From positions 62,001-126,000 of the forward strand of contig NZ_FNHL01000003.1 in assembly GCF_900103715.1 (NCBI RefSeq): a DNA stretch of 64,000 nucleotides. The letters run 5' to 3'. The notes beneath the pieces are model-generated. The model was not told the origin of the DNA. It searched no databases and saw nothing but the letters and a program-made list of their open reading frames with translations. Of this stretch, positions 18,161 to 26,209 are shown piece after piece (the stretch's first letter is position 1; each line of letters opens with the position of its first letter). This stretch comes from Halogranum gelatinilyticum. Lineage in GTDB: Archaea > Halobacteriota > Halobacteria > Halobacteriales > Haloferacaceae. A program made the position numbers and the translations under genes.

Positions 18161-18655
18161 TCACTCGGTGTGTGCGTCGTCGGTCCCGTCCGGCTCGTTC
18201 ATCTCGCTCGTCTCGTCGTCGCTCCCGTCCATCCCGTCCGGTTCGTCGTCGCTCCCGTCCGACTCGTCGGCCGCACGCTCCTCACGCGGCAGCCGACGTG
18301 CGAGCCGTCGGAAGCGACCCTGCGCGCGGTCCCGACGGTTCGTCGTCTCCTCGGCGTCGACCGTCGCGGCGGCGAGCTTGCCGTCCTCGACGACGACCTC
18401 CAGCACCGTGTCGGCCGCGCGTCCCTCGGAGGGGAGCGCGTCGAGTGCGACCACGAGGTCGCCGACAGCCCGACCGTCGCGTTCGAGGACGAGCACCGCC
18501 AACTCCTCGTCACTCCCCGTCTCGATACGGTCGAGTACTGCCGTGTAGCTGCCGTCGTCCGCGTCTGTGTGTGTCTCGTTCGCGTCGGCCGCGTCGTTCG
18601 TGTTGTCCGTGTCGTTGGTGTCGTTGGTGTCGTTGGTGTCGTTCGTATCGTCCAT
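18161..18655 (-). CDS. DUF3006-like protein paired with MBL lipoprotein
   Basis: 164 residues from the ATG ending at 18655. The first 20 residues are a run of Asn-Asp-Thr tripeptides (a 9-bp DNA repeat). Residues about 30-95 (YTAVLDRIETG..ELAVLVLERDG, LPSEGRAADTVLEVVVEDGKL) match the DUF3006 pattern: a short beta domain often encoded beside ComEC-like hydrolases. The tail is acidic and Met/Gly/Asp-rich. Its ATG overlaps the stop of the upstream metallo-beta-lactamase gene (TGATG), so the two are coupled. Function unknown; a partner or regulator of the hydrolase is the obvious inference. Confidence 0.8.
   Translation of the reverse strand: MDDTNDTNDTNDTNDTDNTNDAADANETHTDADDGSYTAVLDRIETGSDEELAVLVLERDGRAVGDLVVALDALPSEGRAADTVLEVVVEDGKLAAATVDAEETTNRRDRAQGRFRRLARRLPREERAADESDGSDDEPDGMDGSDDETSEMNEPDGTDDAHTE
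18593..18646. repeat. 9-bp tandem repeat encoding Asn-Asp-Thr
   Basis: Six units of GTCGTTGGT or one- to three-base variants run without interruption at the 5' end of the DUF3006 gene and keep its frame. Confidence 0.7.
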
Positions 18656-20124
18656 CAGTAGGCCTCCTGAATGACCACGTCGCCCGCGGCGGTCGCCACC
18701 GTGACGACGTCGCCATCGTTGTTCCAGACGGGCGACTCCCGGCCCCAGTGGAGTTCGGTCTCGGTGTCCGTCCCCGAGCCGGTTCGGAGCGTCAGCCGCT
18801 CGCCCGCAGCGAGCGTCACGCCGTCGGGAACGGTGTAGGTCGCGCCCGCCTCGTCCGAGACGGTCCACCCCGAGAGATCCAGCGGGCCGTCGCCGACGTT
18901 CTCGAAGACGACGTACTCGTCGCCGAGGTTGTCGCGGTCGTCGCCGTCGGCGTCAGCGTGGACGTCCACGAGCGCGAGTGAGTCCGTCGCCCCGCTCGTC
19001 GAACCGTCGGTTTCGCTGCCACCGTCAGTCGCGACGGCCGTCACCGGACTGTCCGACGCACTCCCCGTCGTCACGTCGAGGGTGACGCGGGTCTCGACCG
19101 GGTCGGTCGTTCCGGGTTCGACGGCCGGGGCGTCGCGCAGGCGACTCGGGTCCGTCGGCGCGTCGCGCTGGGTCGCCACCGTCAGTCGCTCCCCGTCGGT
19201 GCGGACGACCACGTCGCCGTGGGTACCCGTCCAGTAGGTCGGGAGTTCCCGCGCGGCGAGTTTGTCGAGCGTCTCCTGGTGGGGGTGGCCGAACCGCGAG
19301 TCGTAGGCACTGGAGATCACGACGACCTGCGGCCCGGTGGCGTCGAGCAGCCCCGCGCTCGTGCTCGTCCGGCTGCCGTGGTGGCCCGCCGTCAGGACCG
19401 ACGCCCGGAGCTCCGAGCCGTAGGTCTCGACGAGATACTCTTCGGCGGCGTCCTCGCCGTCGCCCGTGAGGAGGAACCGCGCCTCGCCGAAGGCCACGTG
19501 GAGGACGACGCTGTTCTCGTTGCGCTCGTCGTTAGCGAGATAGTCCTCCGGCGGCGCGAGCACGCGGACCTCCGCGCCGTCGAACGGGAGCACGTCGTCC
19601 GCGCGGACCTCGTAGAGCGGCACGTCGTGCTCCTCGACGGCGTCGAGATAGCGGCCGTAGGTCGCCGTCGACGCGGCGATACCGGGGTCGTAGATCGCAC
19701 CGACACCCTCCCCGTCTGTTTCGTAATGGTCGATGACGGCTGCGTGGCCGCCGATGTGGTCGGCGTCGTTGTGGGTCGTCACGAGATGGTCGATACGGTC
19801 GACACCGACGCGGTCGAGATACGCGAGTACCTCCTCGCCGTCGTCGGTGAAGTCGCCCGTGTCGACGAGCATCGTCTCGCCGTCCGGCCCGACGACGAGC
19901 GTCGCCGACGACTGGCCGACGTTGATGAAGTGGACTTCGAGTGTACCGCCCGGTGCGGCAGGCGAGGATGGCGGGCTGTCGGCGTCGGTCGTCGCGGGGG
20001 TCGCCGTCGCGTCGTTCGTCGCGCCGTCGGAAACGGGCGAGCCGGTGTCGCCAGCGGGAGACGCACAGCCCGCGAGGACGACGAGGGCGGCGAACGCGAC
20101 GACGACGAGTCGGTGGGAGTCCAT
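18655..20124 (-). CDS. Secreted metallo-beta-lactamase-fold hydrolase (ComEC/Rec2 C-terminal type) with lamin-tail domain
   Basis: 489 residues. Lipobox VLAGC at residues 15-19, then a Ser/Thr/Asp linker, so it is anchored outside the cell. The MBL domain (about 65-320) has LEVHFINVGQSSATLV, the metal motif THNDADHIGG, LTGDGEDAAEEYL and TAGHHGSRTSTS, as in the soluble domain of ComEC/Rec2. The C-terminal 105 residues form a lamin-tail/LTD immunoglobulin-like domain (EYVVFENVGDGPLDLSGWTVSDEAG). LTD domains are frequent on extracellular nucleases, so extracellular DNA degradation or uptake is plausible. I placed the start at the signal peptide. It is coupled to the DUF3006 gene downstream. Confidence 0.88.
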   Translation of the reverse strand: MDSHRLVVVAFAALVVLAGCASPAGDTGSPVSDGATNDATATPATTDADSPPSSPAAPGGTLEVHFINVGQSSATLVVGPDGETMLVDTGDFTDDGEEVLAYLDRVGVDRIDHLVTTHNDADHIGGHAAVIDHYETDGEGVGAIYDPGIAASTATYGRYLDAVEEHDVPLYEVRADDVLPFDGAEVRVLAPPEDYLANDERNENSVVLHVAFGEARFLLTGDGEDAAEEYLVETYGSELRASVLTAGHHGSRTSTSAGLLDATGPQVVVISSAYDSRFGHPHQETLDKLAARELPTYWTGTHGDVVVRTDGERLTVATQRDAPTDPSRLRDAPAVEPGTTDPVETRVTLDVTTGSASDSPVTAVATDGGSETDGSTSGATDSLALVDVHADADGDDRDNLGDEYVVFENVGDGPLDLSGWTVSDEAGATYTVPDGVTLAAGERLTLRTGSGTDTETELHWGRESPVWNNDGDVVTVATAAGDVVIQEAY

Positions 20125-20313
20125 CACCCCACAGAGGACCCCCAGGGAGACAATCCTTCTGCTCGTCACAGCAGTCTGTGCGTGCGATACGTCGGAGCGG
20201 AGACTCCGCTGACGGAGCCTGGCGGTTACGATGCATCCCGCCTCTCTCCCCGTCAGCCTCGTCGTCGGGGCGCAGGAGCGACACTCCGTCCCCTCAGGAA
20301 GTGCTGAGTCCGA

Positions 20314-21549
20314 CTATACGGGCTCGCGGAGTGCCCATACGTCCGTCGTCGGGTCGAGATTCGAGGGCTCGGCTCCGCGTTCGGTGAGGATTCCCTTGTG
20401 GTAGCACATCGCCTTCAGCTGGAAGACCGTCGGCGAGTGGTAGACGTTGCCGTCGGTGAGTTCTCCGGTCCTGAGGTCCCCGTCTTCCGTCAGCAGCCGC
20501 GACCGCACGTCGTCGTTCCCGCGGAGGAACAGTTCGACGGTGAACGACGGATGCAGTTCGTGGAGGTAGGTGACGAACTCGACGAGCGTCGGTTCGCGGA
20601 CACGGTCCTCGTGCAGATGCTGGAGCTCCTCGACGAGCAACTGCGTCGCTGGATGGCTGAGGACGACCTGCCGTGCGAGCAGCCCCCATCGCGGCGCGAG
20701 GTCGCAAAACCGCGTCGGTGACCCCTTCCAGTCGTCGAAGGCGTCGAGTGCCGCGTCGACGGAGCCGTACTCGCGGCGGGCGAACCGGACGACCTCCCGA
20801 CCGAGTTGGGTGAGCCGGTCGCCGGCCGGATGGGACTCGATTAGCCCGAGCGAGACGGCCCCTTTCCGAGCACTGTCGACCGCACCGACGACACGCTCCG
20901 AGAGGACGGCTGCGGTGTCAGCTGGATGGGCCACCGCGAGCGGGTAGCCGAGGTAGTTCTTCGGGTGGTTGAGGCCGAACGAGCGGTCGGTGAGTGCCTG
21001 TGGTCCCGCTCGCAACTGCACCGCGTCGGTCTCGCTCGTCGTGTGCGTCCCGACGAGTCGGGGCACCTCCATCGGCTGCACGTCGCCGTCGCCGGCGACC
21101 CCGAGGACGCCGACGTTCAACTCACGAGCGAGGGTGCGAGCCGACTGGCTCACGGCCTCGACCGGGGCGGCGACGTAGGCCGCGTTGGCCTCGTGGAGCC
21201 GGTCGTAGGCCTGCACGACGCCGCGTTCCACGTCGACGCCGCCGCGCTGGGTGTAGCCCTTCGCCTCGACGACGACGAGCGGGGGCGTGTCGCCGAAGCG
21301 CTCGACTGCGAGCATGTCGGCGTCGAGGACGCGCGCGCCGACGAGGTCGGGGTAGCCCGAACCGACGTGGACGTGGTTGAACGGCGCGAGTGCCTCGCGG
21401 ACGTCGGCGTCGATGCTGACATCCGCCAGCCACTGGTCGGTCGCGAACTGCGTGTCGACGACGGCGTATCCCTCGTCGTCGGGGAAGAGCCGACGCTTCG
21501 CGTAGGCGAGGACGTGTGGCTCCGTCAATCCCCGCGCCGCACTGGACAT
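20314..21549 (-). CDS. PD-(D/E)XK nuclease-like protein of unknown function
   Basis: 411 residues. I do not recognise a named family. Residues 60-100 hold a PD-(D/E)XK pattern: GYPDLVGAR (Asp68), then LVVVEAKGYT (Glu95-Ala-Lys97), followed by QRGGVDVERGVVQAYDRLH, which fits the helix after the nuclease core. The segment GAVSLGLIESHPAGDRLTQLGREVV near residue 250 looks like a winged helix, and the last 130 residues are a separate helical domain. This architecture (nuclease fold plus winged helix) suggests a restriction-like or DNA-repair enzyme. No methylase or other defence gene is adjacent. Confidence 0.75.
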   Translation of the reverse strand: MSSAARGLTEPHVLAYAKRRLFPDDEGYAVVDTQFATDQWLADVSIDADVREALAPFNHVHVGSGYPDLVGARVLDADMLAVERFGDTPPLVVVEAKGYTQRGGVDVERGVVQAYDRLHEANAAYVAAPVEAVSQSARTLARELNVGVLGVAGDGDVQPMEVPRLVGTHTTSETDAVQLRAGPQALTDRSFGLNHPKNYLGYPLAVAHPADTAAVLSERVVGAVDSARKGAVSLGLIESHPAGDRLTQLGREVVRFARREYGSVDAALDAFDDWKGSPTRFCDLAPRWGLLARQVVLSHPATQLLVEELQHLHEDRVREPTLVEFVTYLHELHPSFTVELFLRGNDDVRSRLLTEDGDLRTGELTDGNVYHSPTVFQLKAMCYHKGILTERGAEPSNLDPTTDVWALREPV

Positions 21550-21612
21550 ACGCTCGCTTCAGGCGAGCGGGAGAAGAAACTACCGAGCGTTGGGGTTCAC
21601 TCCTGCGTCGGT

Positions 21613-21657
21613 TCGTCGGCGTGGTCGGCGCGGTCGGTGCGGTCGGCGCGGTCGGCG
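21613..21657. repeat. 9-bp tandem repeat (CGGTCGGCG)
   Basis: Four clean and one degenerate copy of CGGTCGGCG lie between the start of the PD-(D/E)XK gene and the stop of arsC; non-coding as far as I can see. Confidence 0.6.
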
Positions 21658-21668
21658 ACGCCGACGTC

Positions 21669-22106
21669 TTAGTTCCCTACGTCGTCGTGGCCTGCGTCCG
21701 CGAGAATCTCGTCGAAGAGGGCGACGACGCGCTCGCGGATTTCGTCGCGAATCCCCCGCACTGCATCGAGGTCCTGGCCGTCGGGGTCGTCGAGTCCCCA
21801 GTCGCGGTTCTCGCCGTCCCACGTTGCCGGACAGACGTCCTCCGCGGAGCAGCCCATCGTGATCACCATGTCGACCGCCTGCAGCTCCTCGAACGTGACC
21901 TCTCGGGGCGTCCGCTCGGAGAGGTCGAGACCGACCTCGTTCATGACCGTGACGACCTCCTCGTGGACGTGGTCTGCGGGCTGCGTGCCGCCGGTGACGA
22001 CGCCAATTTCGTCCTCGACGCCACGGCGACGACGCTCCTGTTCGGCGAATGCGGTGGCCATCTGACTCCGCCCGGCGTTCTGGACGCAGACGAATGCGAC
22101 GTTCAT
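21669..22106 (-). CDS. arsC: Arsenate reductase / low-molecular-weight phosphatase family
   Basis: 145 residues. The P-loop VCVQNAGRSQMA (Cys7, Arg13) opens the protein, and ITMGCSAEDVCP with two further cysteines and DWGLDDPDGQD near residue 100 carry the general-acid Asp. This Cys triad and length match thioredoxin-linked ArsC, which reduces arsenate to arsenite; a protein-tyrosine phosphatase role is less likely given the extra cysteines. No arsenite exporter or ArsR is next to it, so it is an orphan in this window. Confidence 0.87.
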   Translation of the reverse strand: MNVAFVCVQNAGRSQMATAFAEQERRRRGVEDEIGVVTGGTQPADHVHEEVVTVMNEVGLDLSERTPREVTFEELQAVDMVITMGCSAEDVCPATWDGENRDWGLDDPDGQDLDAVRGIRDEIRERVVALFDEILADAGHDDVGN

Positions 22107-22233
22107 ACGAACTGGTGGGAGAAGCCCTCACAAATCGGTTCTGGTCAGAATCTACTGTGCGGGATATAGTCGTAGGCAGGACTCTCTTGGCTGCACAGAC
22201 CGACTTATCCCGTCGCAAAGCCTCGTGTGACCG

Positions 22234-23100
22234 ATGCTTTCGCACCACCGACTTCTCACCATCCTGCTCGTCACCCTCGTCGTCCTCGCCGGCTGTCTCG
22301 GGGGCGCAGGAACCGACACGGGCACCGATACCCCTGACGCCTCGCCGACTACAACGGCTCCGACTACTGGCGAGTCGACTGGCGACGACGCGCCGGCGGC
22401 TGGCACACATCCGCTCGAATCGACGACACTCGCTACGTCGCACACGACTGCTCTCCGCGACGCCGAGAGCTTCAAGCTCGACTACTCGATACGGACGACT
22501 CGGAGCACACCGAACGAGACCCAAGAGTTCGCGTTCGACTGGACGGTCCGCGCCGACGTCGACAGCGGCGCGCAGCTGATTCACGCCAATCTATCGGGTA
22601 TCGGCGACCGGCCGGACACGACGATGGTCTTCGACCTCTACGTCGCCCCCGACGGCACGGCCGTCCAGCGTTCGTCGTTCGGCGACTCCGTCCAGTACCA
22701 GCGAGTACCCGCCGACGAGTACAACCTCTCGACCTACCTCTCGGCGATGAACGTGACGACCGATCTCGACGCCGAATCCGAGAACGTCACGTACGAAGGC
22801 ACGACCACCGTCGACGGCGAGACGCTCCACGTCTACACCGTCTCGGACGTCGACCAACTCTCGCTTCCGGACAGCACGGCTTCGACGGCCGAGTTCGACA
22901 CGAGCTCGGTGGGCGTCTTCGACCTCCGACTACTCGTCGACGACGCGGGCGTGATTCGACAGCTGAGCTACGACGTCGAAGTCGCCGAAGGTGGCGAGAC
23001 TGTTCGGCTCCAGTTCGAGCTCCGCTACTCGGATATCGGAACGACGGTCGTTGAAGAACCTGAATGGGTGTCGGAGGCGACGACGCAGAGCGACTACTGA
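22234..23100 (+). CDS. Haloarchaeal lipoprotein (LolA/LppX-like) of unknown function
   Basis: 288 residues. Signal peptide with lipobox VLAGC (residues 17-21), a Thr/Asp/Ser-rich tether to about residue 55, then a beta-rich domain (DYSIRTTRS, VYTVSDVDQLSLPDSTA, LLVDDAGVIRQLSYDV). It resembles what I recall as haloarchaeal DUF7537 lipoproteins, with a curved-sheet fold like LolA. A GACTTATC element 28 bases ahead of the ATG fits a leaderless transcript. It is divergent from arsC. Confidence 0.8.
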   Translation: MLSHHRLLTILLVTLVVLAGCLGGAGTDTGTDTPDASPTTTAPTTGESTGDDAPAAGTHPLESTTLATSHTTALRDAESFKLDYSIRTTRSTPNETQEFAFDWTVRADVDSGAQLIHANLSGIGDRPDTTMVFDLYVAPDGTAVQRSSFGDSVQYQRVPADEYNLSTYLSAMNVTTDLDAESENVTYEGTTTVDGETLHVYTVSDVDQLSLPDSTASTAEFDTSSVGVFDLRLLVDDAGVIRQLSYDVEVAEGGETVRLQFELRYSDIGTTVVEEPEWVSEATTQSDY

Positions 23101-23169
23101 GAACGAGACGAGTAGCGGGCGGTGTTCTCGACTTCGATGCGACTCGTCACGTAGTTTTTCGCAGAATCA

Positions 23170-23244
23170 TGGGCGCTGCAGGATTTGAACCCACGGCAAC
23201 TTGGTCCGAAGCCAAGCACTCTGTCCAGACTGAGCTAAGCGCCC
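23170..23244 (-). tRNA. tRNA-Arg (anticodon TCG)
   Basis: On the minus strand a 75-nt cloverleaf: acceptor GGGCGCT/AGCGCCC with discriminator A, D-arm GCTC..GAGT, anticodon stem CTTGG/CCAAG with loop CTTCGGA (anticodon TCG, reading CGA), T-arm loop TTCAAAT. CCA is not encoded (TGAT follows). No intron. A TATA box lies 26-30 bases upstream. Confidence 0.95.
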
Positions 23245-23269
23245 TCACCACCTTCTACATCCGGCTTTG

Positions 23270-23278
23270 GTTTTAAAC
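23270..23278 (-). promoter_or_regulatory. TATA box of tRNA-Arg
   Basis: GGTTTAAAA on the minus strand, centred about 30 bases before the mature tRNA 5' end. Confidence 0.65.
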
Positions 23279-23317
23279 CCCCGGATTCGTGTCGGCAGTG
23301 CGACCGAGAGACACACC

Positions 23318-24601
23318 TCAGCGGTCGGTGCTCAGATGTGAGACGGGGAGCCGTCCGTCGATATCGAGACCGAGACGACGGGCCAGCACGTCGACCGCCA
23401 CTGAGCGTGCCATCGCCTCGGGATGCTTGCACATCGACTCGTCGAGGTAGCGCGCCCCCGGCAGATTCCCGGCGTCGTCGACGGCCGCGCGAAGCTCCGC
23501 ACGGGTCGACGGCTCGGCTTCCGAGACCTGCTCGGCCAGCCCGTCGAGTTCGAGCGCGGTTCGGACCGACGCGACGAGCGCGTCTTCGGCGGTCGACGTC
23601 GGGTCCGCGACCGAGGGGACCGTCGAGAGATAGCGTGCGGCCGCGGAGTCGGCGACGTCGACCGTCTCGGTCAGCCACTCGCGGACGGCCGTCTCGTCGG
23701 CGTCCGTCGCGAGCGTCTCGGTCGCTGCCGCGACCAACTCGGCTTCCTCGTCGGCGACGTCGTGGAAGGCGTTGCCGACGACGACCGTGTCGGCCCCGGC
23801 GTCGAGCATCGCTTCGACGCCTTCCCGCGAGTCGAGACCGCCGCCGTACCAGAGCCGCGACCAGTCGAGACCCTCCGAAACCGCGTCGAGGATAGCCGTT
23901 GCCTCCTCGTCGCCGTAGGTTCCCGAGTACTCCAGATAGACGAGTTCGCTGTCGAGGTGGCGTTCGGCGGCCATCGCGTGCTGTTTCGCTTCCGTCGGCG
24001 AGAGTAGGTCGTCGGGACCGACGTTGGCCTCACGAGCCGCCGCGCTGTCGGGGTTCTGGATGATGTAGGCCTCGAAGACGGCCTCCGAGAGCAGCACGGA
24101 GGTAGCGACGTTGGCGAGCGCGTCGACGATTCGCTCGGGTGTCCACCGTGGCAGGGCATCGTCGAGCAGTTCGGGCGCGAGCTGTTCGCGGATGTGTTCG
24201 ATACCGACGCCGAGCGTGCCGACGAGCGACTCGGAGTCGCCGTTGAGCACCTCGGGGATGGCGATGAAGGCCGCCGCGTCGCGGGTGCGGTGGGTGATGT
24301 GGCGCGGGCCGCTCGGTTCGTGGAAGACGGGGACGGTGAGCGGCGAGAGCAGTGTGAAGGTCTCCTCGGTGTTCGCGGCGGTGACGTCGCTGGAGCCGCC
24401 GACGGAGACGGCACTCGTGTGTTGGAGATAGAGCGGGTAGAGCAGCGGGAGCTTCTTGGCGTGTTCGGGGTCGAGTTTGGTGACGTGCGTCCAGTCGGTC
24501 GGGACGGGGTTGGAGTCGACCGGCCCGAGCGTCCGCACACCGCTACGGACGACGCTGGCGAGACGGCCGACCGCGCGGGCGACGTCGTCGAGGGCAGCCA
24601 T
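23318..24601 (-). CDS. Extended GGGP-synthase-like (heptaprenylglyceryl phosphate synthase family) protein
   Basis: 427 residues; the family is normally about 230-250. Phosphoglycerol prenyltransferase motifs of the PcrB/GGGPS TIM barrel are present: THVTKLDP (residues 39-45), SAVSVGGSSDVT (63-74), VYLEYSGTYGD (221-231), YGGGLDSREG (252-261), VVVGNAFHD (273-281). Between strands 3 and 6 there is an enlarged helical segment (residues 100-220), and residues 290-427 form an added helical domain unlike the core enzyme. It would couple a prenyl diphosphate to glycerol-1-phosphate, the first ether-lipid step, but a haloarchaeon normally has a short GGGPS elsewhere. This may be a paralogue with a different prenyl chain or role. 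Confidence 0.75.
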   Translation of the reverse strand: MAALDDVARAVGRLASVVRSGVRTLGPVDSNPVPTDWTHVTKLDPEHAKKLPLLYPLYLQHTSAVSVGGSSDVTAANTEETFTLLSPLTVPVFHEPSGPRHITHRTRDAAAFIAIPEVLNGDSESLVGTLGVGIEHIREQLAPELLDDALPRWTPERIVDALANVATSVLLSEAVFEAYIIQNPDSAAAREANVGPDDLLSPTEAKQHAMAAERHLDSELVYLEYSGTYGDEEATAILDAVSEGLDWSRLWYGGGLDSREGVEAMLDAGADTVVVGNAFHDVADEEAELVAAATETLATDADETAVREWLTETVDVADSAAARYLSTVPSVADPTSTAEDALVASVRTALELDGLAEQVSEAEPSTRAELRAAVDDAGNLPGARYLDESMCKHPEAMARSVAVDVLARRLGLDIDGRLPVSHLSTDR

Positions 24602-24739
24602 TACTCCGAGAGGCCGCTGCAGCGGCTAAATAGCTCACGGGTTGTCGTCAGCGGCGTGGGCGACGCACTGCGAGCGTCGGCGACGCAGTAGGTACGGTGA
24701 CATGAGTGAGAGCCACGGCCGTCGGGTCGTTCACAACCC

Positions 24740-24747
24740 ATATGTAT
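24740..24747 (+). promoter_or_regulatory. TATA box for gene at 24770
   Basis: ATATGTAT centred 26 bases before the ATG at 24770 and only 14 before the ATG at 24758; the spacing favours 24770. Confidence 0.55.
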
Positions 24748-24769
24748 CGGGTCGTGTATGACACAACCA

Positions 24770-25906
24770 ATGCAGGACTTAGCAGTCGCGGTCCGGTCGC
24801 GGACGCCGCCCATCGCGCGGGCGTTCCTCCGCTACGTCGGCCGCTCCCGCGACCCGAGTGTGGTCCCGATGCTCCTGTTGCGGTCGGAGGTCGACGACGA
24901 CATCGAGGCGATGACCGCGCGGATGTTCCGCGAGGTCGAACTCGACCTCGAACGCGCGGTCGACGAGGGAGCCATCGAGACGGTCGGCGTCGGCGACACG
25001 GTGCGGTTCGACTACGACACCCGGCTCGTGCTCCCGGCACTCTTGACGCTCGGACGGCTCTGTCTCGTCGCCAACGACGTTCCCGTACTGCGGCACGTCC
25101 GCGACGTCGACGACGACCTCGCCCGCGAGAGTCGGGCGACGACCTACAACATCGTCCAGGCACTCGTCGACGGCGACATGCGCGACGCCATCAACGACGC
25201 CGAGTACGAGGACTTCGAGACGAACGCGCGGCCGAAGTCGACGGTCGCCGAGCGGGCGCAGGCGACGCTGGCCGAGAACGTCCAGGCGTGGTTCGAGGAG
25301 CCGGACACCCCCGCCGCCGTCCGCGAGTCCTACCAGCACGCCGTCGACCTCTCCGAGGGTCACCAAGACGACGACGAGGCGTTCCGCGACCTCTTGGAGC
25401 GGTATCACGCCGCCAACGAGGACGGCACGGAGGAGCAGCGAGCGACCGTCGCCGACGAGATCCGCGAGCGGTACAAGTTCGCCGAGCCGGAGGAGCCGCT
25501 TGACCTCTTCGCGGCCGACGCCGACCTGCCGTACTTCCTGACGCAGTATCTCCGGGTCGGCATCCTCTACGAGGATATGCTGAACATGTACGAGGCGGAC
25601 CTCGACGTGGAACTCGGTGAGGGATTCAAGCGTTCCATCGTCCTCATGGTCATCGCCGCACAGGTCGGTCTCGACGACACCGACGACTACCCCGAGGACC
25701 GTCGGACGCAGCTGACGCCCGTGACGGCGGAGTTGAACCTCGCGGCCGACCGCGAGACGGGCGTCGAGAACCTCCGTGAGGTGGTCGTCGAATATCTCGA
25801 CCGGGCCGAGGCGTGTTCGCCCGACCATCTGACCAACATGGCAATCGAGTACATCAGACAGCAGTCACTCGACCGACTGGCCGCGCTGGCTGCCACCGAC
25901 CAGTGA
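24770..25906 (+). CDS. Conserved haloarchaeal protein of unknown function
   Basis: 378 residues, predicted soluble and largely helical, very acidic. No motif that I recognise. Features: an N-terminal helical region (IARAFLRYVGRSRDPSVVPML), a central block AELAQATLAENVQAWF-like with charged helices, and a C-terminal part (LPYFLTQYLRVGILYEDML, FKRSIVLMVIAAQVGLDDTDDY) whose hydrophobic helix is too short for a confident membrane segment. The DDTDDY motif near residue 310 recalls the acidic pairs of polyprenyl synthase-type folds, and the neighbour is a prenyltransferase-like gene; this is suggestive only. The start was chosen by TATA spacing. Confidence 0.75.
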   Translation: MQDLAVAVRSRTPPIARAFLRYVGRSRDPSVVPMLLLRSEVDDDIEAMTARMFREVELDLERAVDEGAIETVGVGDTVRFDYDTRLVLPALLTLGRLCLVANDVPVLRHVRDVDDDLARESRATTYNIVQALVDGDMRDAINDAEYEDFETNARPKSTVAERAQATLAENVQAWFEEPDTPAAVRESYQHAVDLSEGHQDDDEAFRDLLERYHAANEDGTEEQRATVADEIRERYKFAEPEEPLDLFAADADLPYFLTQYLRVGILYEDMLNMYEADLDVELGEGFKRSIVLMVIAAQVGLDDTDDYPEDRRTQLTPVTAELNLAADRETGVENLREVVVEYLDRAEACSPDHLTNMAIEYIRQQSLDRLAALAATDQ

Positions 25907-26209
25907 GTCGGCGTCGCCTCCGGGCACCGACGCCGACCGGGTCAACGGACCACCGGCGGCCGCCGCCGTCTCTCGGCCGACAGTGGTGGCTATCGACGGA
26001 CGGAGACCGACAGAGATATTGTCGAGACGGCCATTGTTTCGCCAACGACACATCCGTGAACAGACACTCCTGGCACTCCTCGTGGCACCCTCTTAATCAA
26101 AAAGAATATTACCGGCTCACGGGATGTTGCTATCAGTTGATGACTCCCGGCGAGACGGAGCGTCATATGGTCGGCCACCGGAGAGCCCGGCGGCTGGCGG
26201 AGGCGCCAC
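25907..26209. other. 303-bp intergenic region with AT-rich promoter block
   Basis: No supported gene. The only distinct signal is the AT-rich stretch at about 26092-26113 (TCTTAATCAAAAAGAATATT), a likely BRE/TATA for the RecA-like gene at 26210, with a GGAGG ribosome-binding site 8 bases ahead of that ATG. The transcript would have a leader of about 80 bases. Confidence 0.45.

Noticed and set aside
20190-20215. Hairpin AGCGGAG-ACT-CTCCGCT-like sequence as a terminator
   Set aside because: The stem is short, GC-rich palindromes are frequent in this genome, and no T-run follows.
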